This document shows, in pieces, positions 17,514-26,595 of a stretch of 64,000 nt of DNA (positions are counted from its first letter, which is position 1; every line of letters begins with the position of its first letter). The position numbers and the translations under genes are program-made. The notes beneath the pieces are model-generated. The model saw only the letters and a list, made by a program, of their open reading frames with translations, did no database searches and was not told the DNA's origin. Source of the stretch: Nocardia sp. CDC159 (GTDB lineage Bacteria > Actinomycetota > Actinomycetes > Mycobacteriales > Mycobacteriaceae); the NCBI RefSeq assembly GCF_023740735.1, contig NZ_JAMRXH010000009.1, forward strand, positions 97,470 to 161,469, given 5' to 3'.

Positions 17514-17927
17514 ATGGGTGTTCGAATTCGCGTCGCGGGGGTGGTGGGTGTGGTGCTGGCGGCGGTGGCGGCGTCGGCGGGGGTGGTACGGGCGGAGCCC
17601 GGAGCGCGGCCCTCGGTGCTGGTGTTGACCGTGGCGGGCGGGGATTCGCTGGAGAGCGCGGCCAGTCAGCGGGTGGTGTTGCTGCTGTGTGCGCCGGTGG
17701 TCTGGGGGACGCATCCGAAGGCGGGGGCGGCCTGTGACGAACTGGGCGCGGCGGGTGGGGATTTCACCACATTGCAGGGGCCGCCGTTGCGGGTGTGCAC
17801 GCAGGACTACAACCCGGTCACCATTGCGGCGGACGGCACCTGGAACGGTACGAGCGTGCGCTATCGGCAGACCTATCCCAATGCCTGCGCGATGGGGGAT
17901 CGCAGCGTTTCGGTCTTCGAGTTCTGA
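17514..17927 (+). CDS. Secreted subtilisin-inhibitor-like (SSI family) protein
   Basis: A 137-residue precursor: signal peptide residues 1-25 (VAGVVGVVLAAVAASAGVVRAEP), then a domain matching the Streptomyces subtilisin inhibitor fold. The conserved pieces are LLCAPVVWGTHPKAGAACDEL, GGDF, the reactive loop LRVCTQDYNPVTI, DGTWNGTSVRY, PNACAM and a VFEF C-terminus. Four cysteines fit the two SSI disulfides. By alignment with the family reactive site, P1-P1' would be Gln97-Asp98, unlike the usual Met, Lys or Arg. The start is the ATG behind a GAGGAGG ribosome site. It should act outside the cell on serine proteases; target unknown. Confidence 0.85.
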   Translation: MGVRIRVAGVVGVVLAAVAASAGVVRAEPGARPSVLVLTVAGGDSLESAASQRVVLLLCAPVVWGTHPKAGAACDELGAAGGDFTTLQGPPLRVCTQDYNPVTIAADGTWNGTSVRYRQTYPNACAMGDRSVSVFEF

Positions 17928-18015
17928 CTACGGCCGCGCGCCGACGGTTTTGGGTGCGCATGGCGGCACGGGTGAAACCCTCCGCTCGCATATCGGAGAC
18001 CCGCGGTGAGCCAGC

Positions 18016-19065
18016 CTAATTCGAGCGGCGGCGGCGTTGCGCGACCACGGTCACCTCGTGGCGGTTGTGCTGCAGCTGTCGGGCGGCGATCAGCCGGTAC
18101 TTGCCGTCGAGCAGGTCGAGACAGTGGCGGACGGTTCGGGTGGGCTTGTTGGGCGACAGCTTCAGGGTGACGATGGCCAGCCCGCCGGGGCGCAGCGCGC
18201 GGGCGGCATCGTTCATGATCTTGCAGGACAGCTCGGGGGCCATCTTCATATCGTCGACCACCACATCGAACTCCCGGCGGTGCTGCCGGAAGAACTCGCC
18301 CGCGGTCATCCGCAGATGCCGCACGCCGCGGTCGCGGGCCAGCCGGGGGTCCAGATCGGCCGGGTCGACGGCCCACACCTCGAGGCCGTACCGGCGCAGC
18401 ACCTTCGTCCAGCCGCCCGGACTCGCCCCGAGGTCGAGGGCCGTCCCGTTCTCCGGTGCGGTGATGTCCAAGATCTGGAAGGCCTCCTCCAGCTTGAACT
18501 CCGCCCGCGAGATCTGATCCGCGTGCCGGGCCAGTCGGATCCGCCCGCCGGGCCAGTCGCTGAGCTGATCGACGGTCGCGGCCGCCCCGATCAGCAGGCC
18601 GTCGGCGACCACGCACAGCGACAGGGTGTGCGACATATTCGCTCGGCCGCTCGAAATGCCCAGCTCCGCCAGGACTTTCATGCTGTGGCGAGCCAGATCC
18701 GCGGTACCGTAGGGCAGCGGATTGGAGCCGGTGGTCCACACCTGGACGGCCAGCTCGCCGACGCCGAGTTCGGTGGCGACCCGCCGGATGTGCGCCCCGA
18801 CGGCGTCGAGGTCCGCGGCGATCGCGACCGGCAACTCGGCCCGCTCGGTGGTCAGATGCCGAATGAACGGCAGCGGCCGGGTCCGGCAGGCGTGTGCCAG
18901 CTCGTCGAGGCGCAGGCCGGGGGCCGACACCCGGCCCAGGTCCGGGGCGAGGCGGCGGATCTCGGGGCGCCGGTCCGCGCCGAAGAGCTCGAGCAGGTCC
19001 TGCTCCGCCGCTCGGAAGTAATCGGGGGATGCGGAGAACAGCACTCTGCTCGGATCGTCGGCCAC
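18016..19065 (-). CDS. FtsJ-type SAM-dependent RNA 2'-O-methyltransferase (RlmM-like)
   Basis: A 349-residue protein. The N-terminal ~170 residues look like an RNA-binding THUMP-type region. The catalytic half has SAM motif I ALDLGASPGGWTKVL and the K-D-K-E tetrad of FtsJ-like 2'-O-methyltransferases: Lys in SRAEFKLEEA, Asp in VVDDMKMAP, Lys in TLKLSPNK and Glu in RHEVTVVA. The nearest characterised family is RlmM, which modifies a 23S rRNA cytidine, but actinobacterial members are little studied, so the site is not claimed. ATG start, no partner gene. Confidence 0.82.
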   Translation of the reverse strand: MADDPSRVLFSASPDYFRAAEQDLLELFGADRRPEIRRLAPDLGRVSAPGLRLDELAHACRTRPLPFIRHLTTERAELPVAIAADLDAVGAHIRRVATELGVGELAVQVWTTGSNPLPYGTADLARHSMKVLAELGISSGRANMSHTLSLCVVADGLLIGAAATVDQLSDWPGGRIRLARHADQISRAEFKLEEAFQILDITAPENGTALDLGASPGGWTKVLRRYGLEVWAVDPADLDPRLARDRGVRHLRMTAGEFFRQHRREFDVVVDDMKMAPELSCKIMNDAARALRPGGLAIVTLKLSPNKPTRTVRHCLDLLDGKYRLIAARQLQHNRHEVTVVAQRRRRSN

Positions 19066-19300
19066 GGCCAGAGATCCTAGCCGAGCGGGCGCCCTCGCTA
19101 TCGCCGCAGGTCAGCGGGCCGCTTTAGGTTGCCCGGCGGGCGCGTAGTAAGATCCTCCGGCTGGCTGTTCGACCGGGGTGTGGTCGGGGTGGCCATGGTC
19201 CTACGTTAGGATCGGTAAGGCTGGAGGTAGGAACGTCGACGGCCGGACGCCTCCTGAGCCCGAGGGCTTGTAAGAGTTTTCACCACGATACGGAGAGATG

Positions 19301-19522
19301 ATGTCTAAGCACTGCGATCAATGCGGCAAGGGGCCCAGCTTCGGCCGTCAGGTGGCGCGTCTGGGTGTCCGCGCGCAGCACCGGCGCGTCAAGGGCCGCA
19401 CGTCTCGCAAGTTCTACCCGAACCTCCAGTCGATCCGCACGGTCGTCGATGGGACGCCGAAGAAGCTGCAGGTCTGCACCTCGTGCCTGAAGGCGGGCAA
19501 GGTCGCTCGCAAGGTGCACTGA
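19301..19522 (+). CDS. rpmB: 50S ribosomal protein L28, zinc-ribbon form
   Basis: A 73-residue large-subunit protein. Residues 1-12 read MSKHCDQCGKGP and the C-terminal part CTSCLKAGK, giving the two CxxC pairs of the zinc-containing L28 form. The core RRVKGRTSRKFYPNLQSIR is typical. I start at the second of two adjacent ATGs because it matches the family N-terminus and leaves a better gap after GGAGAG. It stands alone, with a strong terminator 78 bp after the stop. Its promoter must lie in 19090-19297, where TAAGAT (19148) and TAGGAT (19207) are candidate -10 boxes. Confidence 0.95.
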   Translation: MSKHCDQCGKGPSFGRQVARLGVRAQHRRVKGRTSRKFYPNLQSIRTVVDGTPKKLQVCTSCLKAGKVARKVH

Positions 19523-19599
19523 GCTCGAGGAGTTCGGCGCGTCGGGTCCGCATCAGGGAGATGCGGACCGACCACAGTTTCAACAGGTTCCTCGCACAG

Positions 19600-19623
19600 C
19601 CGCTCCCACGGGGGCGGTTTTTT
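19600..19623 (+). terminator. Rho-independent terminator after L28
   Basis: Stem CCGCTCC (19600-19606) pairs with GGGGCGG (19611-19617) around a CACG loop with one G-U pair, followed by six T (19618-19623). It is a classic intrinsic terminator, which is uncommon in this high-GC window. Confidence 0.85.
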
Positions 19624-19743
19624 ATGGCTGCGCCGCCTCCGTATCGCTGTCAGCCCTTCGGGGAGAAGGGCGTCGAGGTCCGGTGACCGACGGCCCCGGA
19701 AAATGACGAGACTTCTCCGGCGCGGCGGGGATACATTCGCCCC

Positions 19744-21417
19744 ATGGGGCACATCGATCTGAACGCGGTCTCCTTTGTGCTTCCGGACGGTCGAGTTCTG
19801 TTGGACGAGATCACGTTTCGGGTGGGTGAGGGGGCGAAGGTCGCGCTCGTCGGGGCCAACGGATCGGGTAAGACGACGCTGTTGCGCATGATCGCGGGAG
19901 AGATCGACCCGCACGGGGGCGCGGTGACCCGCAGCGGCGGCCTGGGGGTGATGCGGCAGTTCATCGACCGGGCGGGCGCCGACGTGCGGGATCTGCTGCT
20001 GTCGGTGGCTGCGCCGCGGGTGCGCCGGGCCGCCGCGGCGCTGGACGCGGCGCAGGCGGCCCTGCGCGAGCGTGACGACACCGCCGCCCAGATGGCCTAT
20101 GCGACAGCCCTTTCCGAATGGGGCGACGCCGGGGGATACGAGGCCGAGGTGCTGTGGGACGTCTGCGCCGTGGAAGCGCTGGGTCTGCCCTTCGATCGGT
20201 GCCGGAACCGGCCGGTGCGAACGCTGTCGGGCGGGGAGCAGAAGCGTCTGGTGCTGGAGGCGCTGCTGCGCGGGCCCGACCAGGTGCTGCTGCTCGACGA
20301 ACCGGACAACTTCCTCGATGTGCCGGGTAAGCGCTGGCTGGAGGATCGCCTGGTCGAAACGCCGAAGAGCGTGCTCTACGTGAGTCACGACCGCGAGCTG
20401 CTGGCGCGCACCGCCCGTGCCATCGTCACGATCGAACGCGGCGCGGCGGGCAATACCGCCTGGGTGCACGCGGGCGGCTTCGACACCTACCATCGGGCGC
20501 GAGCCGACCGCTTCGAGCGGCTCGACGAACTGCGGCGGCGCTGGGACGACGAGCGCGCCAAACTGCGTGCGCTGGTCCTGATGTACAAACAGAAGGCCGC
20601 CTACAACTCGGATATGGCCTCGCGCTACCGCGCCGCCCAGACCCGACTGGACCGGTTCGAACAGGCCGGACCGCCGCAGGCGCAGCCGCTGCGGCAGCAG
20701 GTATCGATGCGATTGCCCGGCGGGCGGACTGGTAAACGGGCCGTGGTGTGCGAGGGCGTGGAACTGACCGGGCTGATGCGGCCGTTCGATCTCGAGGTGT
20801 GGTTCGGCGACCGGGTGGCCGTGCTGGGTTCCAACGGCTCGGGCAAATCCCATTTCCTACGGTTGCTCGCCGCGGGCGGCACCGCGCCGGAACCGGAACA
20901 CGAACCGGTCGGAGATCTGCCCGTCGAGCCCGTATCGCATTCGGGCACGGCGCGATTGGGGGCGCGGGTGCGGCCGGGGTGGTTCGCGCAGGCGCACGGG
21001 CGTCCGGATCTCGCGGGTCGCACCCTGCTGTCGATCCTGCATCACGGCGACGAACATCGATCGGGACTGCCGCGCGAGGAGGCCTCGCGCGTGCTGGCCC
21101 GCTACGAGCTGGCGGGCGCGGCGGAGCAGAGCTTCGATTCGCTGTCCGGCGGGCAGCAGGCCCGCTTCCAGATCCTGCTGCTCGAACTCGGCGGTGCGAC
21201 GCTGCTGCTGCTCGACGAGCCGACCGACAACCTCGATCTGGTTTCGGCAGAGGCGCTGCAGCGCGCCCTCGCCGAATTCGAGGGCACGGTGCTCGCGGTG
21301 ACCCACGATCGCTGGTTCGCCCGCGACTTCGATCGGTTCCTGGTCTTCGGCGGCGACGGCTCGGTGTACGAGTCGTCGGAGCCGGTGTGGGACGAGAGGC
21401 GGGTCGTGCGACCCTGA
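19744..21417 (+). CDS. ABC-F family ATPase
   Basis: A 557-residue protein with two ABC ATPase domains and no membrane segments. Domain 1: GANGSGKTT, LSGGEQKR, LLLDEPDNFLD. Domain 2: GSNGSGKSH, LSGGQQAR, LLLDEPTDNLD, with a TVLAVTHDRW switch. A charged linker (about residues 245-320) lies between them, as in ribosome-associated ABC-F translation factors. These act on stalled or antibiotic-bound ribosomes; whether this is a resistance or housekeeping member is not clear. A TACATT hexamer sits 7 bp before the ATG and no ribosome site is visible, so the transcript may be leaderless. Confidence 0.9.
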   Translation: MGHIDLNAVSFVLPDGRVLLDEITFRVGEGAKVALVGANGSGKTTLLRMIAGEIDPHGGAVTRSGGLGVMRQFIDRAGADVRDLLLSVAAPRVRRAAAALDAAQAALRERDDTAAQMAYATALSEWGDAGGYEAEVLWDVCAVEALGLPFDRCRNRPVRTLSGGEQKRLVLEALLRGPDQVLLLDEPDNFLDVPGKRWLEDRLVETPKSVLYVSHDRELLARTARAIVTIERGAAGNTAWVHAGGFDTYHRARADRFERLDELRRRWDDERAKLRALVLMYKQKAAYNSDMASRYRAAQTRLDRFEQAGPPQAQPLRQQVSMRLPGGRTGKRAVVCEGVELTGLMRPFDLEVWFGDRVAVLGSNGSGKSHFLRLLAAGGTAPEPEHEPVGDLPVEPVSHSGTARLGARVRPGWFAQAHGRPDLAGRTLLSILHHGDEHRSGLPREEASRVLARYELAGAAEQSFDSLSGGQQARFQILLLELGGATLLLLDEPTDNLDLVSAEALQRALAEFEGTVLAVTHDRWFARDFDRFLVFGGDGSVYESSEPVWDERRVVRP

Positions 21418-21526
21418 CCGGCAAACCGACCTTCCGGTTGCGTCATCGGCTGGGGTCGTTACGCTGATGCTCGCTCTGCGCAGGGTTCTGCCAGGGGATT
21501 CGTCGGTCCGGGCAGTAGGTGACAGC

Positions 21527-22978
21527 GTGGGTGGCAACAGCTCTTCGGGGGAGGCGTTACGGGGGACGCTGGGTGTCGGGTCGATCGTCTTCATGGTGAC
21601 CGCGGCGGCGGCGCCGTTGGGTGCGGTGGTCGCGTTGACACCGGTGCTGTTCTCGAGCAGCGGGTCGGTGGGGGCGCCGCTGTACTTCCTGGTGGCGGGG
21701 GCCGTACTGATGCTGTTCGCCGTCGGGTTCACGACGATGACCCGCTACGTCGAGAACGCCGGGGCCTTCTATTCCTATGTCCGGGCGGGCCTGGGGGAGC
21801 TGCCCGGGATCGGGACCGCGTTCGTGGCCGTGGTCGCCTACACCGCCATGCTCGGCAGCGCCCTCAGCTATGTGGGTCAGGTCGTGGTGCAGCTGGTCGA
21901 GCGCTGGACCGGCCACGGCGGTTCGCCCTGGCTGTGGGCGTCCGCGTTCGGCGTCATCGTGGGGCTGCTGGGCTACCGCAATATCGAGATCGGCGGTCGG
22001 GTGCTCGGGGTGGCCCTGGTGGTGGAGGCGGCGAGCGTGCTGCTCGTCGATCTGGCGATCGTGGCGCGCGGCGGGCACGACGGGCTGAGCCTGGCGTCGC
22101 TGTCACCGCTCGCGGCCACCACCGGCGCGCACGCCCCGGGGTTCGGGCTCATGCTCGCATTCCTCACCTTCACCGGCTTCGAAGCCACGGTCGTATTCCG
22201 CGGTGAGGCACGCGATCCCGATCGCACGATCCCGCGCGCCACCTTCCTGGCGTTGGGTCTGATCGGCACGCTGTACGCGTTCTCCGCCTGGGCCACGGCG
22301 GTGGGGGTGGGGACCGACCGGGTGCTCGAGGTCGCCGAGGCCGATCCGACGGGCATGTATCTGGATCTGGCGGCGGGCTTCGTCGCCCCGGCGATGCGCG
22401 ATGTGCTGCAGGTGTTGCTGGTCACCAGCTATTTCGCCGGAGTGCTCTCGGTACACAACGTGGTCGCGCGTTATCTGTGGTCGCTCGGCGCACAGTCGGT
22501 CGCGCCCGAGGCGCTGGCGGCCGTGCACCCCCGGCACGGCTCGCCGGGGCGGGCGTCGCTGGTGACGACCGGGCTCACCGCCGCCATCCTGCTGAGCGCC
22601 GCGGTGCTGCGGATCGGCCCGCTGGATGTGTATCTGTGGCTGTCCTGGGCGGGCACCCTCGGCATTCTCGCGATGCTGCTGCTGGTCTGCCTGGCCGTCC
22701 TGGTCTTCTTCCGGCGGACCGGTCACGATCGGCGGCTGTGGCACACCCTCCTGGCCCCGCTCGGCGCGCTGATCGCGCTCACCGGCGCGCTCGCCGTGAT
22801 CGTGCGGAACTTCACTCAGCTCGTCGGCGACGGCATCGCGCCGGTGTTGCTGCTGGCCGTGGTGCCGATCGTGTTCGGCCTCGGCATGATTCGCGCGCTC
22901 ACCCTGTCCGCGCGGCGCGCGGACGCCGGGGTCACTGCCGCAGACGAGCCGCGAGATCGTTCCGGAAGAACTCGATGA
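21527..22978 (+). CDS. APC-superfamily amino-acid permease
   Basis: About 483 residues with some 12 hydrophobic segments. The N-terminal core GVGSIVFMVTAAAAPLGAVVALTP is typical of the APC superfamily, and FTGFEATVVFRGEARDPDRTIPRA is the conserved loop after TM6. I prefer the GTG at 21527 behind AGGTGAC; an ATG at 21467 would add 20 atypical residues. It overlaps the convergent oxidoreductase gene by 47 bp. Substrate unknown; amino acid or polyamine uptake is usual. Confidence 0.85.
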   Translation: MGGNSSSGEALRGTLGVGSIVFMVTAAAAPLGAVVALTPVLFSSSGSVGAPLYFLVAGAVLMLFAVGFTTMTRYVENAGAFYSYVRAGLGELPGIGTAFVAVVAYTAMLGSALSYVGQVVVQLVERWTGHGGSPWLWASAFGVIVGLLGYRNIEIGGRVLGVALVVEAASVLLVDLAIVARGGHDGLSLASLSPLAATTGAHAPGFGLMLAFLTFTGFEATVVFRGEARDPDRTIPRATFLALGLIGTLYAFSAWATAVGVGTDRVLEVAEADPTGMYLDLAAGFVAPAMRDVLQVLLVTSYFAGVLSVHNVVARYLWSLGAQSVAPEALAAVHPRHGSPGRASLVTTGLTAAILLSAAVLRIGPLDVYLWLSWAGTLGILAMLLLVCLAVLVFFRRTGHDRRLWHTLLAPLGALIALTGALAVIVRNFTQLVGDGIAPVLLLAVVPIVFGLGMIRALTLSARRADAGVTAADEPRDRSGRTR

Positions 22979-23888
22979 ACCCCTCCGGATCCGGCCCGGC
23001 GTTCTGCAGTACCACGTGGTCATAGCCCGCGTCGGTGTACTTGCGCACCGCCTCGACATACGCGGACGGATCGCTGCCGCAGGTGAACTGCTCGCGAATA
23101 TCGTCCTCCCGCACGGTCTTCGAGGCCGCGGCGAAGTTCACCGGATTCGGTAGCTCGCTCATGACCTTCCATCCGGTCAGCGCCCAGCGGGAGGTCTCGA
23201 GCGCGGCCCGCGCCGCGGTGTGTTCGTCCGGCGCCCAGGCCACCGGCACCTCGGCATAGCGCGGCCCCTTGCCGCCGCCCCGCTGATAGGTCTCGACCAG
23301 ATCGGCGCGTGGTTCGGTGGCGAACAGGCCGTCGCCCAACTCGGCCGCCAGCCGCGCGGCTTGCTCCCCGCCCGCGGCTACCGCGATCACCGGGAGCTCA
23401 TCGGGCAGGTCGAAGACCCGGGCATCGGAGAGCTTCAGATGTTTGCCCTCGTACGATCGGTAGCCGCCCTGCCAGAGCAGCCGGATGATCTCCAGGGCCT
23501 CACGCAGCAGTTCGTGCCTGCCCTGCACCGACTCCGGGAATCCGGGTCCGACCACATGCTCGTTGAGCCGCTCACCGGATCCGACACCCAGCGTGAAGCG
23601 GCCCCCGGATATCAGCGCCAGCGTCGCCGCCGCCTGCGCGATGATCGCCGGGTGGTAGCGGACCGTCGGGCAGGTGACGCCCGTGGCCAAGCCGATGCGT
23701 TCGGTGCGGGCCGCGATCGCGCCCAGCACCGTCCACGCGAACGGCGAATGACCCTGGTTGTCCAGCCAGGGGTGATAGTGGTCGCTGATCTCCACGAAGT
23801 CGAAACCGGCTCGCTCGGCCAGCTCGGCCTGCCGGATCAGGTCGCCGGGCCCGAACGCCTCCGCGGCGAGCTTGTATCCGATCTGCAC
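22932..23888 (-). CDS. LLM-class F420-dependent oxidoreductase
   Basis: A 318-residue luciferase-fold flavin/F420 enzyme. Features: IGYKLAAEAFGPGDLIRQAELAERAGFDFVEISDHYHPW at the N-terminus, GRFTLGVGSGERLNEH, and a C-terminal DHVVLQNAGPDPEGFIEFF. This layout fits the group related to F420-dependent glucose-6-phosphate dehydrogenase (TIGR03557-like). The start is the GTG behind GGAGGGAGGC; the longer ATG reading lacks a ribosome site. It is divergent from poxB and convergent with the permease. Substrate unknown. Confidence 0.88.
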   Translation of the reverse strand: MQIGYKLAAEAFGPGDLIRQAELAERAGFDFVEISDHYHPWLDNQGHSPFAWTVLGAIAARTERIGLATGVTCPTVRYHPAIIAQAAATLALISGGRFTLGVGSGERLNEHVVGPGFPESVQGRHELLREALEIIRLLWQGGYRSYEGKHLKLSDARVFDLPDELPVIAVAAGGEQAARLAAELGDGLFATEPRADLVETYQRGGGKGPRYAEVPVAWAPDEHTAARAALETSRWALTGWKVMSELPNPVNFAAASKTVREDDIREQFTCGSDPSAYVEAVRKYTDAGYDHVVLQNAGPDPEGFIEFFRNDLAARLRQ

Positions 23889-24018
23889 GAATGCCTCCCT
23901 CCGAGATGTACGCGTCGCAGATCGGCTACCCGAGCGCCCCCTGGGCAAACGGGCGAGGAAGGCCACGTTTCCGGCCCGCCGAATCGGTCAAGATCGTTTC
24001 TGGATGAAAGGAGTGCAT

Positions 24019-25752
24019 ATGACCACGGTTGCCGAGCAGTTGGTGCGGACCTTACAGCGGGCCGGGGTGCGACGGGTCTACGGCGTGGTGGGCGACAGCC
24101 TCAATCCGATCGTCGATGCCATCCGCCGCACCGACGGCATCGACTGGGTGCATGTCCGGCACGAGGAGACCGCCGCCTTCGCCGCCGCGGCCGAGGCCCA
24201 GGTCAGCGGGCGGCTCGCGGTCTGCGCGGGCAGCTGCGGACCCGGCAATCTGCATCTGATCAACGGCCTCTACGACGCCCATCGCAGCGGCGCGCCGGTG
24301 CTGGCCATCGCCTCGCACATTCCCTCGAAGGAGATCGGCACCGGCTACTTCCAGGAGACCCACCCGGAGCGGCTGTTCGTCGAATGCAGCCATTACTGCG
24401 AGCTGATCTCCCAGCCCGAGCAGATGCCGCGGCTGCTGACCATCGCCATGCAGACCGCGGTCGGCCGCGGCGGGGTGGCGGTGCTGGCCCTGCCCGGTGA
24501 CGTCGCCGCGCGCACCGCACCCAATGCCGAACCGGCCGTGGTGCCGCTCGCCCAGCCCTCGCCGGTGGTGCCGCCGGAGCACACCGTCGCCGAACTGGCC
24601 GGGCTGCTCGACGCATCCGAGAAGGTCATGCTGTTCTGCGGGGCGGGCTGCCGCGACGCACACGACGAGGTGATGGCGCTGGCCGCGAAATTGGCCGCGC
24701 CCGTTGGCCATTCGCTGGGTGGTAAGGAGTGGATCCAGTACGACAATCCATTCGACGTGGGCATGAGCGGGCTGCTCGGCTACGGCGCCTGCTACGACGC
24801 CATGCAGGACGCGGATCGAATCGTCCTGCTGGGCACCGACTTTCCCTACGATGACTTCCTGCCGCAGGCCCGCACCGTTCAGATCGATATCGACCCGGCC
24901 CGGCTCGGCAGGCACACCCCGCTGGACCTGGCCGTGCACGGCGACGTCGGCGCGACCGTGCGCGCGCTGCTGCCGCGCCTGCGCGAGCGCACCGACCGCT
25001 CGTTCCTGGACCGAATGCTGCGCGAGCACGAGCGCGGCCTGCAGCGCGTGGTGGACGCCTACACCAGCAAAATCGAGCACCGCACGCCCATCCACCCGGA
25101 GTACGCGGCCGCGATCCTGGACGACGTCGCCGCCGAGGATGCGATTTTCACCGTCGACACCGGCATGGGAAATGTCTGGGCCGCAAGGTATCTCACGCCC
25201 AACGGCCGCCGCCGCGTGATCGGTTCGTTCCGGCACGGCAGTATGGCCAACGCCCTGCCGCATGCGATCGGCGCGCAGCTGGCCCATCCCGACCGCCAGG
25301 TGGTGAGCATCTCCGGCGACGGCGGTCTGTCGATGCTGATGGGTGATCTGCTGACCGTGGCGCTCTACGACCTGCCGGTCAAGATCGTGGTCTTCAACAA
25401 CGCCTCGCTGGGCATGGTCAAGCTGGAGATGCTGGTGGACGGCTACCCGGACTTCGGAACCGACCATCCCGCAGTGGATTTCAGCGCCATCGCCGCGGGC
25501 TGCGGCATCCCGTCGGTGCGGGTGGAGAAGCCGACCGAGATCCGTGATGCGCTCACCGCCGCCCTCGGCCGTCCGGGACCCGCGCTGATCGAGCTGATCA
25601 CCGATCCGAACGCGCTGTCCATCCCGCCCAAGATCACCGCCGCCCAGGTCCGCGGCTTCGCGCTGGCCGCGGGACGCACGGTCCTCGACGGCGGCGTGGG
25701 CAAGATGATCGAGCTGGCGCGCACCAACCTGCGCAATATTCCGCGGCCGTAG
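24019..25752 (+). CDS. poxB: Pyruvate dehydrogenase (quinone) / pyruvate oxidase
   Basis: A 577-residue ThDP enzyme, close in length and motif order to E. coli PoxB. GDSLNPIVDAIR and RHEETAAFAA (ThDP glutamate) stand near the N-terminus, then CAGSCGPGNLHLINGL, IGTGYFQETHPERLF, and the ThDP-binding GDGGLSMLMGDL with FNNASLGMVK in the C-terminal third. It converts pyruvate to acetate and CO2 with electrons passed to the quinone pool, at the membrane surface. The ATG follows an AAAGGAG site. A TetR gene starts 30 bp after its stop. Confidence 0.92.
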   Translation: MTTVAEQLVRTLQRAGVRRVYGVVGDSLNPIVDAIRRTDGIDWVHVRHEETAAFAAAAEAQVSGRLAVCAGSCGPGNLHLINGLYDAHRSGAPVLAIASHIPSKEIGTGYFQETHPERLFVECSHYCELISQPEQMPRLLTIAMQTAVGRGGVAVLALPGDVAARTAPNAEPAVVPLAQPSPVVPPEHTVAELAGLLDASEKVMLFCGAGCRDAHDEVMALAAKLAAPVGHSLGGKEWIQYDNPFDVGMSGLLGYGACYDAMQDADRIVLLGTDFPYDDFLPQARTVQIDIDPARLGRHTPLDLAVHGDVGATVRALLPRLRERTDRSFLDRMLREHERGLQRVVDAYTSKIEHRTPIHPEYAAAILDDVAAEDAIFTVDTGMGNVWAARYLTPNGRRRVIGSFRHGSMANALPHAIGAQLAHPDRQVVSISGDGGLSMLMGDLLTVALYDLPVKIVVFNNASLGMVKLEMLVDGYPDFGTDHPAVDFSAIAAGCGIPSVRVEKPTEIRDALTAALGRPGPALIELITDPNALSIPPKITAAQVRGFALAAGRTVLDGGVGKMIELARTNLRNIPRP

Positions 25753-25782
25753 CGCGGGGCGGGAGTTGTCTACCCTGGTGCG

Positions 25783-26445
25783 ATGAGCGTGGCACGTCGC
25801 GACGAATTCCTCACCAGCGGGCGGCAGAATCAGAAGCAGCGCACGCGAGAGGCATTGATCAACGCGGCGATCGCGCTGCTGCGCGACGGGCGGTCCCCGT
25901 CGATCGCCGAGGTGGCCGAGGCGGCGCGAGTATCGCCCGCCACCGCCTATCGGTATTTCCCGAATCCGCAGTCGCTCTACAGCGATGTGGCCATCCGCGA
26001 GCAGGCGTTTCGGGAGAAGTTCGATCCGGCGGCGCTGCACCTGTCCGATGATCCGCTCGATCGGCTCGAGACCGTGATCCGTTCCGTGGCGCGTACCCAG
26101 TTCGCCGACGAGGCGCTGTGGCGGGCCTCGCTGCGGGCCATCCTGGATCGTTGGTTCGAGCAGGCCGCCAAGGCCGAGCCGGAGCGGGTACCGGTGCGCG
26201 GTACCACCCGGTTGCGGTTGGTACGCCGTGCGCTGGCCCCGCTGTCGGATCGGCTCGCCCCCGCCGAACTCGACCGCCTCGTCAATGCCGTGGTGCTGGT
26301 CTGTGGGGTCGAGGCCATGGTCACCACGCGCGATGTGACCGGGCTCGAGCCGGAGGCGGCGACGGAGGTGATGGTCTGGGCGGCAAGGTCTCTGGTGCGG
26401 GCCGCACTCGACGAGGCGGACCGAGCCGACCGCCCGGGGCGATGA
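25783..26445 (+). CDS. TetR-family transcriptional regulator
   Basis: A 220-residue regulator. The HTH lies at about residues 22-68: TREALINAAIALLRDG, then SIAEVAEAARVSPATAYRYFPNPQSLYSDV. The C-terminal ligand domain is family-variable. TACCCT lies 7 bp before the ATG with no ribosome site, so a leaderless transcript separate from poxB is likely. Its stop abuts the stop of the small convergent gene with no gap. Ligand and targets unknown; poxB is the nearest candidate. Confidence 0.88.
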   Translation: MSVARRDEFLTSGRQNQKQRTREALINAAIALLRDGRSPSIAEVAEAARVSPATAYRYFPNPQSLYSDVAIREQAFREKFDPAALHLSDDPLDRLETVIRSVARTQFADEALWRASLRAILDRWFEQAAKAEPERVPVRGTTRLRLVRRALAPLSDRLAPAELDRLVNAVVLVCGVEAMVTTRDVTGLEPEAATEVMVWAARSLVRAALDEADRADRPGR

Positions 26446-26595
26446 TTATCGGGTGGTCTGTGCCACACGCTGTTTGGCCGCGCCCTCGCCGCGCATGACG
26501 GCGTCCCACCAGGAGCTGAGCGGGCTGGGGTCCGGCCAGACGACCGGATTCTGGGTGTTGCCCGACTCCTGCGCGGTGTTGGTGTTGTCGATCAC
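26446..26595 (-). CDS. Small 49-residue protein, unrecognised
   Basis: A GTG at 26595 is preceded by a strong AGGAGGACAGC ribosome site. The product (VIDNTNTAQESGNTQNPVVW, then PDPSPLSSWWDAVMRGEGAAKQ) is compact, has no signal or membrane segment, and carries three tryptophans in a short proline/serine-rich stretch. The stop codon directly abuts that of the convergent TetR gene. I do not recognise the family. The ribosome site and exact 3' packing argue that it is a real gene. A ribosomally made precursor peptide or a regulatory micro-protein are open options. Confidence 0.55.
   Translation of the reverse strand: MIDNTNTAQESGNTQNPVVWPDPSPLSSWWDAVMRGEGAAKQRVAQTTR

Noticed and set aside
19414..20853. 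479-codon minus frame opposite L28 and the ABC-F gene
   Set aside because: It crosses the L28 terminator and is antisense to Walker motifs.
24052..26040. 662-codon minus frame opposite poxB
   Set aside because: Antisense shadow with biased composition and no ribosome site.
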